A DNA stretch of 64,000 nucleotides from Alphaproteobacteria bacterium (GTDB lineage Bacteria > Pseudomonadota > Alphaproteobacteria > Sphingomonadales > Kordiimonadaceae), in contig JABXIS010000023.1 in the NCBI GenBank assembly GCA_013372975.1, positions 1 to 64,000 on the forward strand, written 5' to 3'. Numbering within the stretch: position 1 is the first letter of the stretch; every line of letters begins with the position of its first letter. The notes under the pieces were generated by a model. That model did no database searches. It had not been told where the DNA came from and saw only the letters and a program-made list of their open reading frames with translations. This document shows, one piece after another, positions 17,745 to 26,223 of the stretch. Both the position numbers and the translations under genes were made by a program.

Positions 17745-17921
17745 ATGATCGGAAGCGTTTCATCCGGCGCAGCACTTCAACTGAATACCGCAGGTATGGC
17801 CCCACACAAATCAAATGGCGGTGGCGCAAAGCTGGATCTGAATTCCGTTCCTGAAAGCAAGGTCAAGGTTTCGGCCCCGCACACCGAGGGCAAGGGCCTG
17901 AAGATCGACATCAAGGTCTAG
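17745..17921 (+). CDS. 58-residue small protein, unknown function
   Basis: An ATG at 17745 with a strong ribosome binding site (TTAGGAGC) opens a 58-codon frame ending at TAG 17919-17921. The product begins MIGSVSSGAALQL, is Gly/Ser/Lys-rich and ends in the amphipathic GLKIDIKV. There is no signal peptide or cysteine. A terminator hairpin follows 31 bp later, supporting a discrete single-gene transcript. I do not recognise the family. It sits between the dipeptidase and a convergent YaiI-like gene. Confidence 0.65.
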   Translation: MIGSVSSGAALQLNTAGMAPHKSNGGGAKLDLNSVPESKVKVSAPHTEGKGLKIDIKV

Positions 17922-17952
17922 AATTTGCCAAATCTGGCGAAGGATACGGCGT

Positions 17953-17980
17953 GGCGCAGGCTGCGCCGTTTTGCATTTTT
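17953..17980 (+). terminator. terminator after the 58-residue gene
   Basis: GGCGCAG-G-CTGCGCC is a perfect 7-bp stem (extended by flanking CGGC/GCCG pairs) followed by GTTTTGCATTTTT. The single-base central loop is tight, so the real loop probably opens one or two pairs. Confidence 0.65.
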
Positions 17981-17990
17981 GGGGCGCGCC

Positions 17991-18437
17991 TTAAAGTTTG
18001 CCACCCTTCTGCACCGCAAGTTCAAGCGCAGACAGGAAACGCGACCTGTCTTTGCCGGTGAAGCTGGCATTGAAGCCGCGATCTTCCCCCATATCCCGAA
18101 GCTGGGATTTAAGTTCCCGCATCGCCAGCGCCATGCCGATGTTATCAGGCGTGAAAGGTTTGCCGTTGTGCCCCAGCACGAGCGCCCCACCTTCAAGACA
18201 GCGGGCTGCAAGCTGGATATCGCCAGTAATGCAAACATCGCCCGCACCCGCGCGCTCTGCGATCCAGTCGTCCGCCGCATCAAAGCCGTCGCTCACCACT
18301 ACCTTGTTGATCTTATCGCCCACAGGGATGCGAAGCCAGCTATTGGACACCAGATGCACCACCAAATCATGCCGGTAGGCCACCTTAAGCACCTCTTCCT
18401 TCACCGGGCAGGCGTCCGCATCCACATAGATTTCCAT
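17991..18437 (-). CDS. YaiI/YqxD-family (DUF188) protein
   Basis: This 148-residue protein of the UPF0178/DUF188 family has the defining N-terminus MEIYVDADACPVK and the PIN-like acidic residues (DGFDAADDWIAE, ITGDIQLA). The fold is nuclease-like, but I know of no confirmed activity. The start at 18437 is the conserved family start and has a GAGGGAG ribosome binding site; the frame extends 10 codons further without support. Convergent with the small gene at 17745. Confidence 0.9.
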   Translation of the reverse strand: MEIYVDADACPVKEEVLKVAYRHDLVVHLVSNSWLRIPVGDKINKVVVSDGFDAADDWIAERAGAGDVCITGDIQLAARCLEGGALVLGHNGKPFTPDNIGMALAMRELKSQLRDMGEDRGFNASFTGKDRSRFLSALELAVQKGGKL

Positions 18438-18571
18438 TTGGGTTTGGCTCCCTCTTGGGCCGGACAATCCGGCAGGTCAAACATTTGCGCCCATTAGCAT
18501 GATTACGCCCTCCCCAACAATGGCCAAACAATGCTAAACTGAACAGAAAACATGTTAGAGTACTGATCACC

Positions 18572-19132
18572 ATGCACTTTTATAAAAAAATCCAATTCCT
18601 TTTCCCGCTGATGCTTGTCGCCGTTTCGCCTGTGGCCGCAGAGGAAACTAGCTCCGAAACCCAAGCCATGAAGTCCATGCAGCATGTGCTCAAAAGAGCC
18701 GAAGTGGTGCGCCTTCTGGCCGCAGAACACCTGAACTATCTGGAGGGCGAAGGCGCCACCGCCGATGTACGCATGATGGAAGACGGGGCCGAAGTGATGG
18801 CCTTCAGCCTGATCTGCGATAGCGCCGGGCTGGACCCCAAGATGCTGAACCGGATCGCCGCTGAAGCGACCATGAAAATTGCCCTCAAGGTAGAGACCTC
18901 CCCCATCAAGGACCGCATGACCCAGATCATGGGCGATATGCGCCCGGAAGACCGGCTCAACCTGGTGGCTGATGTATCCTCAACGGCGCTTATGTTCAAA
19001 ATCGGCCGCCGTCGTGGTTTGTTTGATGCACTCTTGACTGACTTCGGCACCGGGCGTTTCTGCCGCGGCATGGGCGGCGCCATCAAGAAACGTTACAATG
19101 ACCTTGCGGAATTCCTGAAGGACGAGGGTTAG
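18572..19132 (+). CDS. secreted protein of unknown function
   Basis: This 186-residue protein has a signal peptide (IQFLFPLMLVAVSPVAAEE) and a helical, charged mature region. Two cysteines (LICDSAG, GRFCRGM) could form a disulfide in the periplasm. No domain is recognised. It is followed five bases after its stop by the small zinc-ribbon membrane protein gene, so the two are probably co-transcribed. The ribosome binding site before the ATG is weak. Confidence 0.7.
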   Translation: MHFYKKIQFLFPLMLVAVSPVAAEETSSETQAMKSMQHVLKRAEVVRLLAAEHLNYLEGEGATADVRMMEDGAEVMAFSLICDSAGLDPKMLNRIAAEATMKIALKVETSPIKDRMTQIMGDMRPEDRLNLVADVSSTALMFKIGRRRGLFDALLTDFGTGRFCRGMGGAIKKRYNDLAEFLKDEG

Positions 19133-19137
19133 GTTTT

Positions 19138-19389
19138 ATGAGACGCAATAGGCTAGCGAATTTGGTGCAGATTGGTGGGCTTCTGACAGGACTTTCCTCA
19201 GCGGCTCTCTTCCCTGAGCTTCCTCCCTACACGCTATTCGCACCCCTCCTGATTGGTTTTGCTCTATCAAATGTTATTGGCAGATGTCCTCAATGCGGAA
19301 AAAGCCTCACCTATATATCGCGATTTTTTGTTAGCCCGGTGTTTAGGAGCAAATGTGCTCATTGTGGATTTGACCTAGCCAACAGTTGA
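19138..19389 (+). CDS. small membrane protein with two CxxC motifs
   Basis: This 83-residue protein has two hydrophobic segments (residues about 9-24 and 29-46) and a C-terminal zinc-ribbon-like part, CPQCG then CAHCG, 24 residues apart. The four Cys probably hold a structural metal ion on the cytoplasmic side. It starts directly behind the secreted-protein gene with AGG in front of its ATG. I do not recognise a named family, and the function is unknown. Confidence 0.65.
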   Translation: MRRNRLANLVQIGGLLTGLSSAALFPELPPYTLFAPLLIGFALSNVIGRCPQCGKSLTYISRFFVSPVFRSKCAHCGFDLANS

Positions 19390-19480
19390 AAACACCATCC
19401 GCTTGTCCCGCCCTTGCCTCCGCTTGCCGCAACCGTGGTTGACCATAGGAGCTGCCGCCTGTCTACTGCCGTGAATTAAT

Positions 19481-19496
19481 GGGCACATATATGCCC
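19481..19496. promoter_or_regulatory. inverted repeat upstream of the cytochrome c gene
   Basis: GGGCA-CATATA-TGCCC is a 5-bp inverted repeat with a 6-bp AT spacer, 31 bp before the start codon. It could be an operator, but no regulator can be assigned. Confidence 0.25.
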
Positions 19497-19526
19497 GACA
19501 TATAAGACAGCAGAGAGAACCCCGGC

Positions 19527-20648
19527 ATGCCCCTACGCGCACACCGCAAAAGCCTTATCATTGGCGCCGCAACCATGCTTGCCCTGTTCACCGGCACAGC
19601 GTTTGCGGCGGACTATGAAAAAATGCGGCCGCCACGGAAACTGACAAAAGCGCAAAGCGAGCGGGCGGCAGAGAATTATCAGAAATATTGCTCCCTGTGC
19701 CACGGCGTAAACCGCGAAGGCTATGCCAACGATCACGCACCTTCCCTCAGAAGCCAAAGCCTGTTCGAATCCGGTGTGCCACACGCCGTGTTGCGCCCCT
19801 TGTCCTATGGCCGCGAAGGCACGGCCATGGGCGGCTATCTGGATGAAGTGGGCGGCCCGCTCACGCTTGATGAAACATGGGACCTGACCTATTGGCTGTT
19901 CTGGCAAGCGGGGGTGGATCGCGTGCGGCTCTCCACCAACCCGGTAGAAGGTGATGTGGACCGTGGGCGTCTGCTGTATGCCGAAAATTGCGCCACCTGC
20001 CACGGCGAGAACGGCGAAGGCGTGGACGCACCAGCGCTTGGGAACCAGTCAGCGTTAGCGCACAATACGGATGAGGTGATCCGCTATGCCATCCGGCATG
20101 GGCGGCAAGGCACACCCATGCCCGCATGGGAAGACAAGCTCCCGTCTGACGATATCGATGCGCTTACGGCTTTCCTCAGGTCAAAAGCCAGCGGCTGGAC
20201 ACAACAGAAACCGGTCCTGAAGGCCATGCCAACGCCGGACCAGTATGTTTTGAACGCAGATGGCGAAAACCCGGATTTTGACCTGCGCGATGGCCGTTAT
20301 GTGATGGCAAAAGACCTGTTGGCTGCTATGGAAAGCGGCAAGCGCATGGTGCTTCTGGACACACGCGTTACATCCGTGTGGCAGCGGGTGCATCTCGAAG
20401 GCTCGATCCCTATCCCCTACTATACCGATTTTGACGAACTGACGGCAGAGCTGCCGAAAGATGTGATGATCATCGCCTATTGTTCCTGCCCGCGCGCGGC
20501 GGCAGACAGTGTAATCAACAAGCTCAGGCGGCGGGGATACACCAACACCGCCGTGATGTATGAAGGCATTTTTGGCTGGATGAATATGGGATACCCTGTG
20601 ATGCGCGGCGAAATCGCCGGGATGGCAGACAGTGGATCAGGCCACTAG
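19527..20648 (+). CDS. diheme cytochrome c fused to a rhodanese-like domain
   Basis: This 373-residue exported protein has a signal peptide (to about residue 28, AFA-AD), a first cytochrome c domain with CSLCH (about residue 56), a second with CATCH (about 157), and a C-terminal rhodanese domain. The rhodanese part starts near residue 250 (DLLAAMESGKRMVLLDTR) and contains YCSCPRAAAD, whose first Cys is at the expected catalytic position. This suggests periplasmic electron transfer coupled to sulfur chemistry, such as sulfane-sulfur or thiosulfate handling. That link is inferred from domain content only. The gene has no obvious operon partners. Confidence 0.85.
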   Translation: MPLRAHRKSLIIGAATMLALFTGTAFAADYEKMRPPRKLTKAQSERAAENYQKYCSLCHGVNREGYANDHAPSLRSQSLFESGVPHAVLRPLSYGREGTAMGGYLDEVGGPLTLDETWDLTYWLFWQAGVDRVRLSTNPVEGDVDRGRLLYAENCATCHGENGEGVDAPALGNQSALAHNTDEVIRYAIRHGRQGTPMPAWEDKLPSDDIDALTAFLRSKASGWTQQKPVLKAMPTPDQYVLNADGENPDFDLRDGRYVMAKDLLAAMESGKRMVLLDTRVTSVWQRVHLEGSIPIPYYTDFDELTAELPKDVMIIAYCSCPRAAADSVINKLRRRGYTNTAVMYEGIFGWMNMGYPVMRGEIAGMADSGSGH

Positions 20649-20714
20649 CGCCATTTGGCTGGCGCTGTGCCCTCGCCTAAGGTACCCTGCGCGCAACAGG
20701 GAGCGACGCAGACA

Positions 20715-21083
20715 ATGTTTACATGTGTGATCACCTATGAAGTGGCGCCCGGTAAAACCGAGGCCTTCCGCGACTATGCTCGCGCCTGGATCACGCTTGT
20801 GGAAAAATATGGTGGCACCCACCATGGCTATTTCAGCCCGCCGCTCGACCATGAAACCGCGCTCCTGCCCGAGGCTGCCTTCAGCTTTCAGGGGCTTGGG
20901 CACCCGGCACCGCCAAATCGGGGATATGCGCTTTTTTCCTTCCCCAACAGAAAGGCCTACGAAACCTATCGCACCAAGGTGGGTGAAGATGCCCTTTGCC
21001 AACAAACCACAGCCCGGTTCGAGGAAGACCCTTGCTTCCTGCGCTATGATCGCAGCTTCAGCATCCCGATCTCCTGCGCTTAG
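20715..21083 (+). CDS. NIPSNAP-family protein
   Basis: This 122-residue protein has the ferredoxin-like alpha+beta dimeric barrel features of the NIPSNAP family: FTCVITYEVAPGKTEAFRDYARAW, GGTHHGYF, and a later YALFSFPNRKAYETYR segment. The biochemical role of bacterial members is unclear. ATG 20715 is preferred because it starts the conserved first strand and has GGGAG upstream; the frame is open back to 20655. It lies between the cytochrome-rhodanese gene and the hydantoinase gene in the same direction. Confidence 0.8.
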   Translation: MFTCVITYEVAPGKTEAFRDYARAWITLVEKYGGTHHGYFSPPLDHETALLPEAAFSFQGLGHPAPPNRGYALFSFPNRKAYETYRTKVGEDALCQQTTARFEEDPCFLRYDRSFSIPISCA

Positions 21084-21164
21084 GCACCCTCCCGCTTTAC
21101 TTGAAGCACAGCTCCTGTAAAACATCCTTGAGCGATTTTTATGATCAAGGGTTCGGAGGGGCAT

Positions 21165-24100
21165 GTGAGCGGCAATTGGCAATTTTGGATCGATCGGGGC
21201 GGTACTTTCACGGATATTGTCGCCAGCCACCCTGACGGCACGCTCACCAGCCACAAATATCTGTCTGAAAGCCCTGGCCATTATAAGGATGCCGCTGTGC
21301 ATGCCATGCGGGATATCATGGGTGTGGCGGAAGACGCCCCCTTCCCCGCCGATCAAGTGGCCGCCATCAAGATGGGAACCACCGTTGCCACCAATGCGCT
21401 TCTGGAACGAAATGGTGAACCAACTCTCCTTCTGATCACTGAAGGATTTGGTGATGCCCTTCTGATCGGGCAACAACATCGCGCCGATTTGTTTGCGCTC
21501 AAGCCTGAACGGCCCGAGCCGCTTTATACCGACGTGGCCGAAGTGCCTGAACGCAAGGACGCAATGGGCACTACCATATGTGCCCTGTGTGAACTTTCTA
21601 CCCGTCGTGCCCTTGAAAGTGCCCACGCAAAAGGCCTCAGAAGTGTGGCCATCGCCTTCGTGCATGCCTACCGCTTCCCCGACCATGAAATCAGGGTCGG
21701 TGAGATCGCGCGCGAGGTCGGTTTCAGCCAAATTTCCCTCAGCCATCAGGTCAGCCCGCTGATGAAGCTGGTGTCCCGTGGCGATACAACCGTGGCAGAC
21801 GCCTATCTGACCCCGATTTTGAAGCGCTATGTGCAGCAGGTGGAAGATGCCACCGGCGGCGCCAAACTTTATTTCATGCAATCAAACGGCGGGCTTGCAG
21901 CCGCCCATGCCTTTGAAGGCAAGGATGCTGTGCTATCGGGGCCGGCAGGCGGCATTGTGGGGGCGGCCAAAACCGCAGAACGCGCGGGATTCAGCAAGCT
22001 GATCGGCTTTGATATGGGCGGCACCTCAACCGATGTTTCCCACTATGCAGGCGCTTACGAACGTGTGTTCGATACCATCGTGGCAGGCGTGCGCATGACC
22101 GTGCCGATGATGGATATCCACACGGTAGCGGCAGGTGGTGGGTCCATCTGCACGTTTGAAGACGGCCGGTTTCGCGTGGGGCCCGCGTCTGCGGGGGCTT
22201 ACCCCGGCCCGGCAGCATACGGACGCGGCGGCCCAATCACAGTCACTGACTGCAACGTAATGCTGGGGAAACTGTCACCTGAACTGTTTCCCACCGTGTT
22301 TGGCGAAGACGGAAAATCGCCGCTGGATGTACAGGCCACTGTGGCCGGTTTTGAAGCAATCCAAAAACAGATCGTATCCGAAACGAGCGCTGATTACAGC
22401 CTTGAACAGATCGCCGAAGGCTTCCTCGCCGTGGCCGTCGAGCATATGGCGCGGGCGATCAAACGTGTGTCCGTGGAACGTGGCCACGACATCAAAAAAT
22501 ACAGCCTTCTTTCTTTCGGTGGCGCGGGCGGCCAGCATGCCTGCCTTGTGGCCGATGCCCTCGGGATAGACCGCGTGATCGTGCCGCCTTTTTCGGGCGT
22601 ATTGTCCGCCCTGGGCATGGGCCTCGCCGACCAGCGCGTGATTGTGGACAAGGCGCTTGAATGTGGAACAAACGATTGGGACCTTGTCGCCACCGAAGCC
22701 GCCAATGTATCGCAACAGGCGCAAAACGCCCTTTCCGATCAAGGCGTTGGCCGGAACGCGCAGCAGCTGAACCTGCATCTGCGTGTGAAATACAAAGGCA
22801 CGGACAGCACCATCAGTGTACCTATGTGCGCCCGCGAAGAGCTGCGCCAAACCTTTGAAGCAGAGCATAAAATCCAGTTCGGCTTTACCGAGCCAGAGCA
22901 GGCAATCGTGATTGAGGCGGTTGAAGCCGAGGCCACGGGCGGCGGCGCAGCCACGGCGCTCAATCTGTCGGCATGTGGCACCGAAACCGAAGCACCCTTG
23001 TCACAGCAGATGTTTGCTGAAGGGTCTCGCACGTCTGTGCCTGTGTACCAACGGGAAACGCTTTGCCCTGGGCACCGGATCACCGGCCCGGCCACGATCC
23101 TTGAAAACGGTGGCACCACGACGCTTGAACCCGGCTGGACCGCTGTGCTGACGGTGAATGACACCCTGGTGCTGGAGCGCACAGAGGCCCGCTCCCGCAA
23201 GGCGGTGGATGCTTCTCGCCCTGATCCGATCATGCTTGAAATTTTCAACAACCTCTTCATGTCGGTGGCCGAGGAAATGGGCGGTGTACTCGCGAAAACA
23301 GCCCATTCGGTGAATGTGAAGGAACGGCTGGATTTCTCCTGCGCCGTGTTTGACGCAGAAGGCAACCTGATCGCCAACGCGCCCCATATGCCCGTGCATC
23401 TGGGCAGCATGGGCGAAAGTGTCTCCAGCATCATCGCTGCACGCGCAGGCACAATGCAGCCGGGCGATGTGTTCATGCTGAATGATCCGTTTGCAGGCGG
23501 CACCCACCTACCCGATATCACCGTGATTACACCTGTATTTATTGATGGGCGGGATAAACCGCATTTCTACGTGGCCTCCCGCGGGCACCATGCCGACATC
23601 GGCGGCATCACTCCGGGTTCCATGCCACCAGCCTCTCAAAAAATCGATGAGGAAGGCACCCGTTTCACGGACTTTAGGCTGGTAAGCGCGGGGCGGTTTG
23701 AAGAGGCAAAGGTACGGGAAAGCCTTGCGGATGGGCCCTACCCCGCCCGCAATCCCGACCAGAATATTGCCGACCTGAAAGCGCAGGTTGCCGCCAACGA
23801 ACGCGGCATCGCCCTCGTACGCAAACTTGCGGCCGATTTCGGCCTCAATGTGGTGGACGCCTATATGGGGCACGTGCAGGATAACGCCGAAGAAGCTGTC
23901 CGCCGGGTGGTGGACCGCCTCGCAGACGGGCACTACCGCTACCCGATGGACTGCGGCGCGGAAGTGTGCGTATCCCTTAAGGTGGACAGAGCGCACCGGT
24001 GCGTAACCGTTGATTTTACGGGCACAAGCGAGGTGCAGCCCAACAATTTCAATGCGCCACTTGCCGTTACAAAAGCTGCCGTTCTGTATGTGTTCCGGAC

Positions 24101-24752
24101 CCTCACAGGGGAAGATATCCCGCTCAACGCCGGTTGCCTCAAACCCATCAACCTGATCGTACCCGAGGGCAGTATGCTGAACCCAACACCGCCCGCCGCT
24201 GTGGTGGCCGGCAACGTGGAAACCAGCCAAGTGGTGACAAACGCCCTATTTCTTGCGGCAGGCACAATGGCTGCCGCCCAAGGCACTATGAACAATCTGA
24301 CCTTCGGCAACCAGACCTATCAATATTATGAGACCATCGCAGGCGGCACTGGCGCGGGGCCAAACTTCAAGGGCACGGACGCGATTCAGTCTCATATGAC
24401 CAATAGCCGCCTGACCGATGTGGAAGTGATGGAATGGCGCTACCCTGTGCGGATCGAAAAGTTTGGCATCCGCCCGGACAGCGGCGGTGAGGGCCAATGG
24501 GAAGGCGGCAACGGCGCAATACGAGCAATTCGTTTCCTCGAAGACATGGAGGTGTCGATACTTTCAGGCCACCGTACCCAAGGTGCACCCGGGCTCGATG
24601 GCGGAACGCCAGGCAGGCCTGGCAGCACCACTATTCGCAGGATAAACGGGGATGAAATTACGCTCGGGGCCGCAGATCATTCGAACGTTTCAGCTGGCGA
24701 TTTGGTGATCATCAAAACGCCGGGCGGCGGTGGATATGGCTCTCTATCTTGA
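21165..24752 (+). CDS. fused hydantoinase A/B (5-oxoprolinase-like) protein
   Basis: This protein of about 1195 residues joins HyuA (N-terminal, about residues 1-690) and HyuB (C-terminal, about 695-1190), as in ATP-dependent 5-oxoprolinase and N-methylhydantoinase-type enzymes. The HyuA part shows the ATPase motifs DRGGTFTDIV and GFDMGGTSTDVS and the hinge SFGGAGGQHA. The HyuB part shows MLNDPFAGGTHLPD and ASRGHHADIGG. It opens the ring of 5-oxoproline, a hydantoin or a related lactam using ATP; the substrate is not fixed. GTG 21165 has a strong GGAGGGG upstream and is preferred over the ATG at 21141. Confidence 0.9.
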   Translation: MSGNWQFWIDRGGTFTDIVASHPDGTLTSHKYLSESPGHYKDAAVHAMRDIMGVAEDAPFPADQVAAIKMGTTVATNALLERNGEPTLLLITEGFGDALLIGQQHRADLFALKPERPEPLYTDVAEVPERKDAMGTTICALCELSTRRALESAHAKGLRSVAIAFVHAYRFPDHEIRVGEIAREVGFSQISLSHQVSPLMKLVSRGDTTVADAYLTPILKRYVQQVEDATGGAKLYFMQSNGGLAAAHAFEGKDAVLSGPAGGIVGAAKTAERAGFSKLIGFDMGGTSTDVSHYAGAYERVFDTIVAGVRMTVPMMDIHTVAAGGGSICTFEDGRFRVGPASAGAYPGPAAYGRGGPITVTDCNVMLGKLSPELFPTVFGEDGKSPLDVQATVAGFEAIQKQIVSETSADYSLEQIAEGFLAVAVEHMARAIKRVSVERGHDIKKYSLLSFGGAGGQHACLVADALGIDRVIVPPFSGVLSALGMGLADQRVIVDKALECGTNDWDLVATEAANVSQQAQNALSDQGVGRNAQQLNLHLRVKYKGTDSTISVPMCAREELRQTFEAEHKIQFGFTEPEQAIVIEAVEAEATGGGAATALNLSACGTETEAPLSQQMFAEGSRTSVPVYQRETLCPGHRITGPATILENGGTTTLEPGWTAVLTVNDTLVLERTEARSRKAVDASRPDPIMLEIFNNLFMSVAEEMGGVLAKTAHSVNVKERLDFSCAVFDAEGNLIANAPHMPVHLGSMGESVSSIIAARAGTMQPGDVFMLNDPFAGGTHLPDITVITPVFIDGRDKPHFYVASRGHHADIGGITPGSMPPASQKIDEEGTRFTDFRLVSAGRFEEAKVRESLADGPYPARNPDQNIADLKAQVAANERGIALVRKLAADFGLNVVDAYMGHVQDNAEEAVRRVVDRLADGHYRYPMDCGAEVCVSLKVDRAHRCVTVDFTGTSEVQPNNFNAPLAVTKAAVLYVFRTLTGEDIPLNAGCLKPINLIVPEGSMLNPTPPAAVVAGNVETSQVVTNALFLAAGTMAAAQGTMNNLTFGNQTYQYYETIAGGTGAGPNFKGTDAIQSHMTNSRLTDVEVMEWRYPVRIEKFGIRPDSGGEGQWEGGNGAIRAIRFLEDMEVSILSGHRTQGAPGLDGGTPGRPGSTTIRRINGDEITLGAADHSNVSAGDLVIIKTPGGGGYGSLS

Positions 24753-24768
24753 GGTCCTTCTGATCTAT

Positions 24769-24796
24769 TTGACAGACGCCCAACTCGCTTTATAGT
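24769..24796 (+). promoter_or_regulatory. sigma-70-type promoter of the P450-GMC operon
   Basis: TTGACA at 24769-24774 and TATAGT at 24791-24796 are separated by 16 bp, a near-consensus housekeeping promoter about 70 bp before the P450 start. Confidence 0.6.
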
Positions 24797-24867
24797 TATT
24801 TTCTGGACTGACTAGTTCCGATTATATTGTCCTGGCTGTATCAATGTCCTTGGGGAGGGGTAAACAG

Positions 24868-26223
24868 TTGACGACACATGCAGGCGAAAGCGGTAACGGC
24901 GCCCCGCACATCACAGACATTCCGGGTGAACGAGGCCTTCCCATTATCGGCCATACCTTTGATATCATCCGTGATCCGGTAGCATTCGGCAACCGGATGC
25001 GCAGCAAATATGGCCCGGTTTATCGCAGCCACAGTTTTTTCCGCGACAGCATCACGCTTATTGGCCCTGAGGCCAACGAATTCATCTTGATGGACAGAGG
25101 CAAAAATTTTTCCAGCGAAAAAGGCTGGTGGCCCTACATCGGGAAACTGTTCCCTCGCGGCTTGATGCTGCTGGACTTTGACGAACATAAAGCCCACCGC
25201 CACATCATGACCGCAGCGTTCAAAAGCGGGCCGATGAAAGGCTATCTTGAGCGCCTGAATGACGATATCCCTAGCCGCATCAAAGCGTGGGGAGATAAAA
25301 AGAGTTTTCAATTTTATCCCGCCATCAAACAGTTATCGCTTGATATGGCCACCACAGTATTTCTTGGTCTTGACCCGGGCCCGGAAAGCCAGAAAGTCAA
25401 CAAGGCACTGACAGATATGGTTGCCGCCAGCATGGGCGTGGTGCGGGTGCCCGTGCCCGGCACCAAGATGGCGAGGGGCATCAAGGGCCGCCAGTTCATG
25501 ATTGAATTCCTGGGCTCATTGATCCCGGAACGCCGTGGTGGCGACGCTACCGATATTTTCAGCCAGCTTTGCCGCGCCGAAGACGAAAATGGCAACCGTT
25601 TCACCGATCAGGAAATTATCGACCACATGATCTTCCTATGGATGGCCGCACACGACACCATCACTAGTTCGGTCACAACACTTGTTTACGAACTCGGCCG
25701 CCATACCGAGTGGCAGGAAAAACTGCGTACTGAAATCAAATCCCTCGGCTTGAATGACGACAGGGTTCCTTTCGACAAATTGAATGACCTCACTCTTACA
25801 GAATATGCCTTCAAGGAAGCTTTGCGCATGAACCCGCCGGTGCCCGCGATGCCAAGGCAAACGGTAAGAGACGTGGAATTTTCCGGCCATATTCTGCCCA
25901 AAGGATCAATAGTGGGGATCAGTACTGTCGCGACCCACCGCGATGAGGAAACCTGGCCTAACCCGCAATCTTTTGATCCAATGCGGTTTTCTCCCGAAGG
26001 CGGCGCCAAAGAGCGGCACCGCTACGCCTGGATACCGTTCGGTGGCGGCGCCCACATGTGCCTTGGATTGCACTTTGCTTATATGCAGGCGAAGGTCATC
26101 ATGGCGCATCTGCTGCCACACTATGAGATTGTGTTGCCTGAGGGTTACAGCACACAATTCCAGATCATGCCCCTTATCAAGCCAGTGGACGGCTTGCCTG
26201 TAACATTGAAAGCGATCTCATGA
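24868..26223 (+). CDS. cytochrome P450 monooxygenase
   Basis: This soluble P450 of about 451 residues has all signature elements: an I-helix oxygen-binding segment WMAAHDTITSS, the K-helix ExxR in KEALR, and the heme-binding loop FGGGAHMCLG with the proximal Cys. The proline-rich start (GERGLPIIGHTF) resembles microsomal or CYP120-type enzymes more than ferredoxin-dependent camphor-type P450s. TTG at 24868 is chosen because a strong GGGGAGGGG lies 7 bp before it; ATG 24844 has no ribosome binding site. The stop overlaps the GMC oxidoreductase start (ATGA), so the pair is co-translated. No ferredoxin or reductase gene is adjacent. Confidence 0.9.
   Translation: MTTHAGESGNGAPHITDIPGERGLPIIGHTFDIIRDPVAFGNRMRSKYGPVYRSHSFFRDSITLIGPEANEFILMDRGKNFSSEKGWWPYIGKLFPRGLMLLDFDEHKAHRHIMTAAFKSGPMKGYLERLNDDIPSRIKAWGDKKSFQFYPAIKQLSLDMATTVFLGLDPGPESQKVNKALTDMVAASMGVVRVPVPGTKMARGIKGRQFMIEFLGSLIPERRGGDATDIFSQLCRAEDENGNRFTDQEIIDHMIFLWMAAHDTITSSVTTLVYELGRHTEWQEKLRTEIKSLGLNDDRVPFDKLNDLTLTEYAFKEALRMNPPVPAMPRQTVRDVEFSGHILPKGSIVGISTVATHRDEETWPNPQSFDPMRFSPEGGAKERHRYAWIPFGGGAHMCLGLHFAYMQAKVIMAHLLPHYEIVLPEGYSTQFQIMPLIKPVDGLPVTLKAIS

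Noticed and set aside
20637-21881. 414-codon minus-strand reading frame
   Set aside because: Lies antisense to the NIPSNAP and hydantoinase genes, which have clear motifs; rich in His/Gly with no domain. A GC-driven shadow frame.
24803-24822. Partial dyad GGACTGACTAGTTCC before the P450 as an operator
   Set aside because: Symmetry is imperfect and no regulator gene is adjacent.
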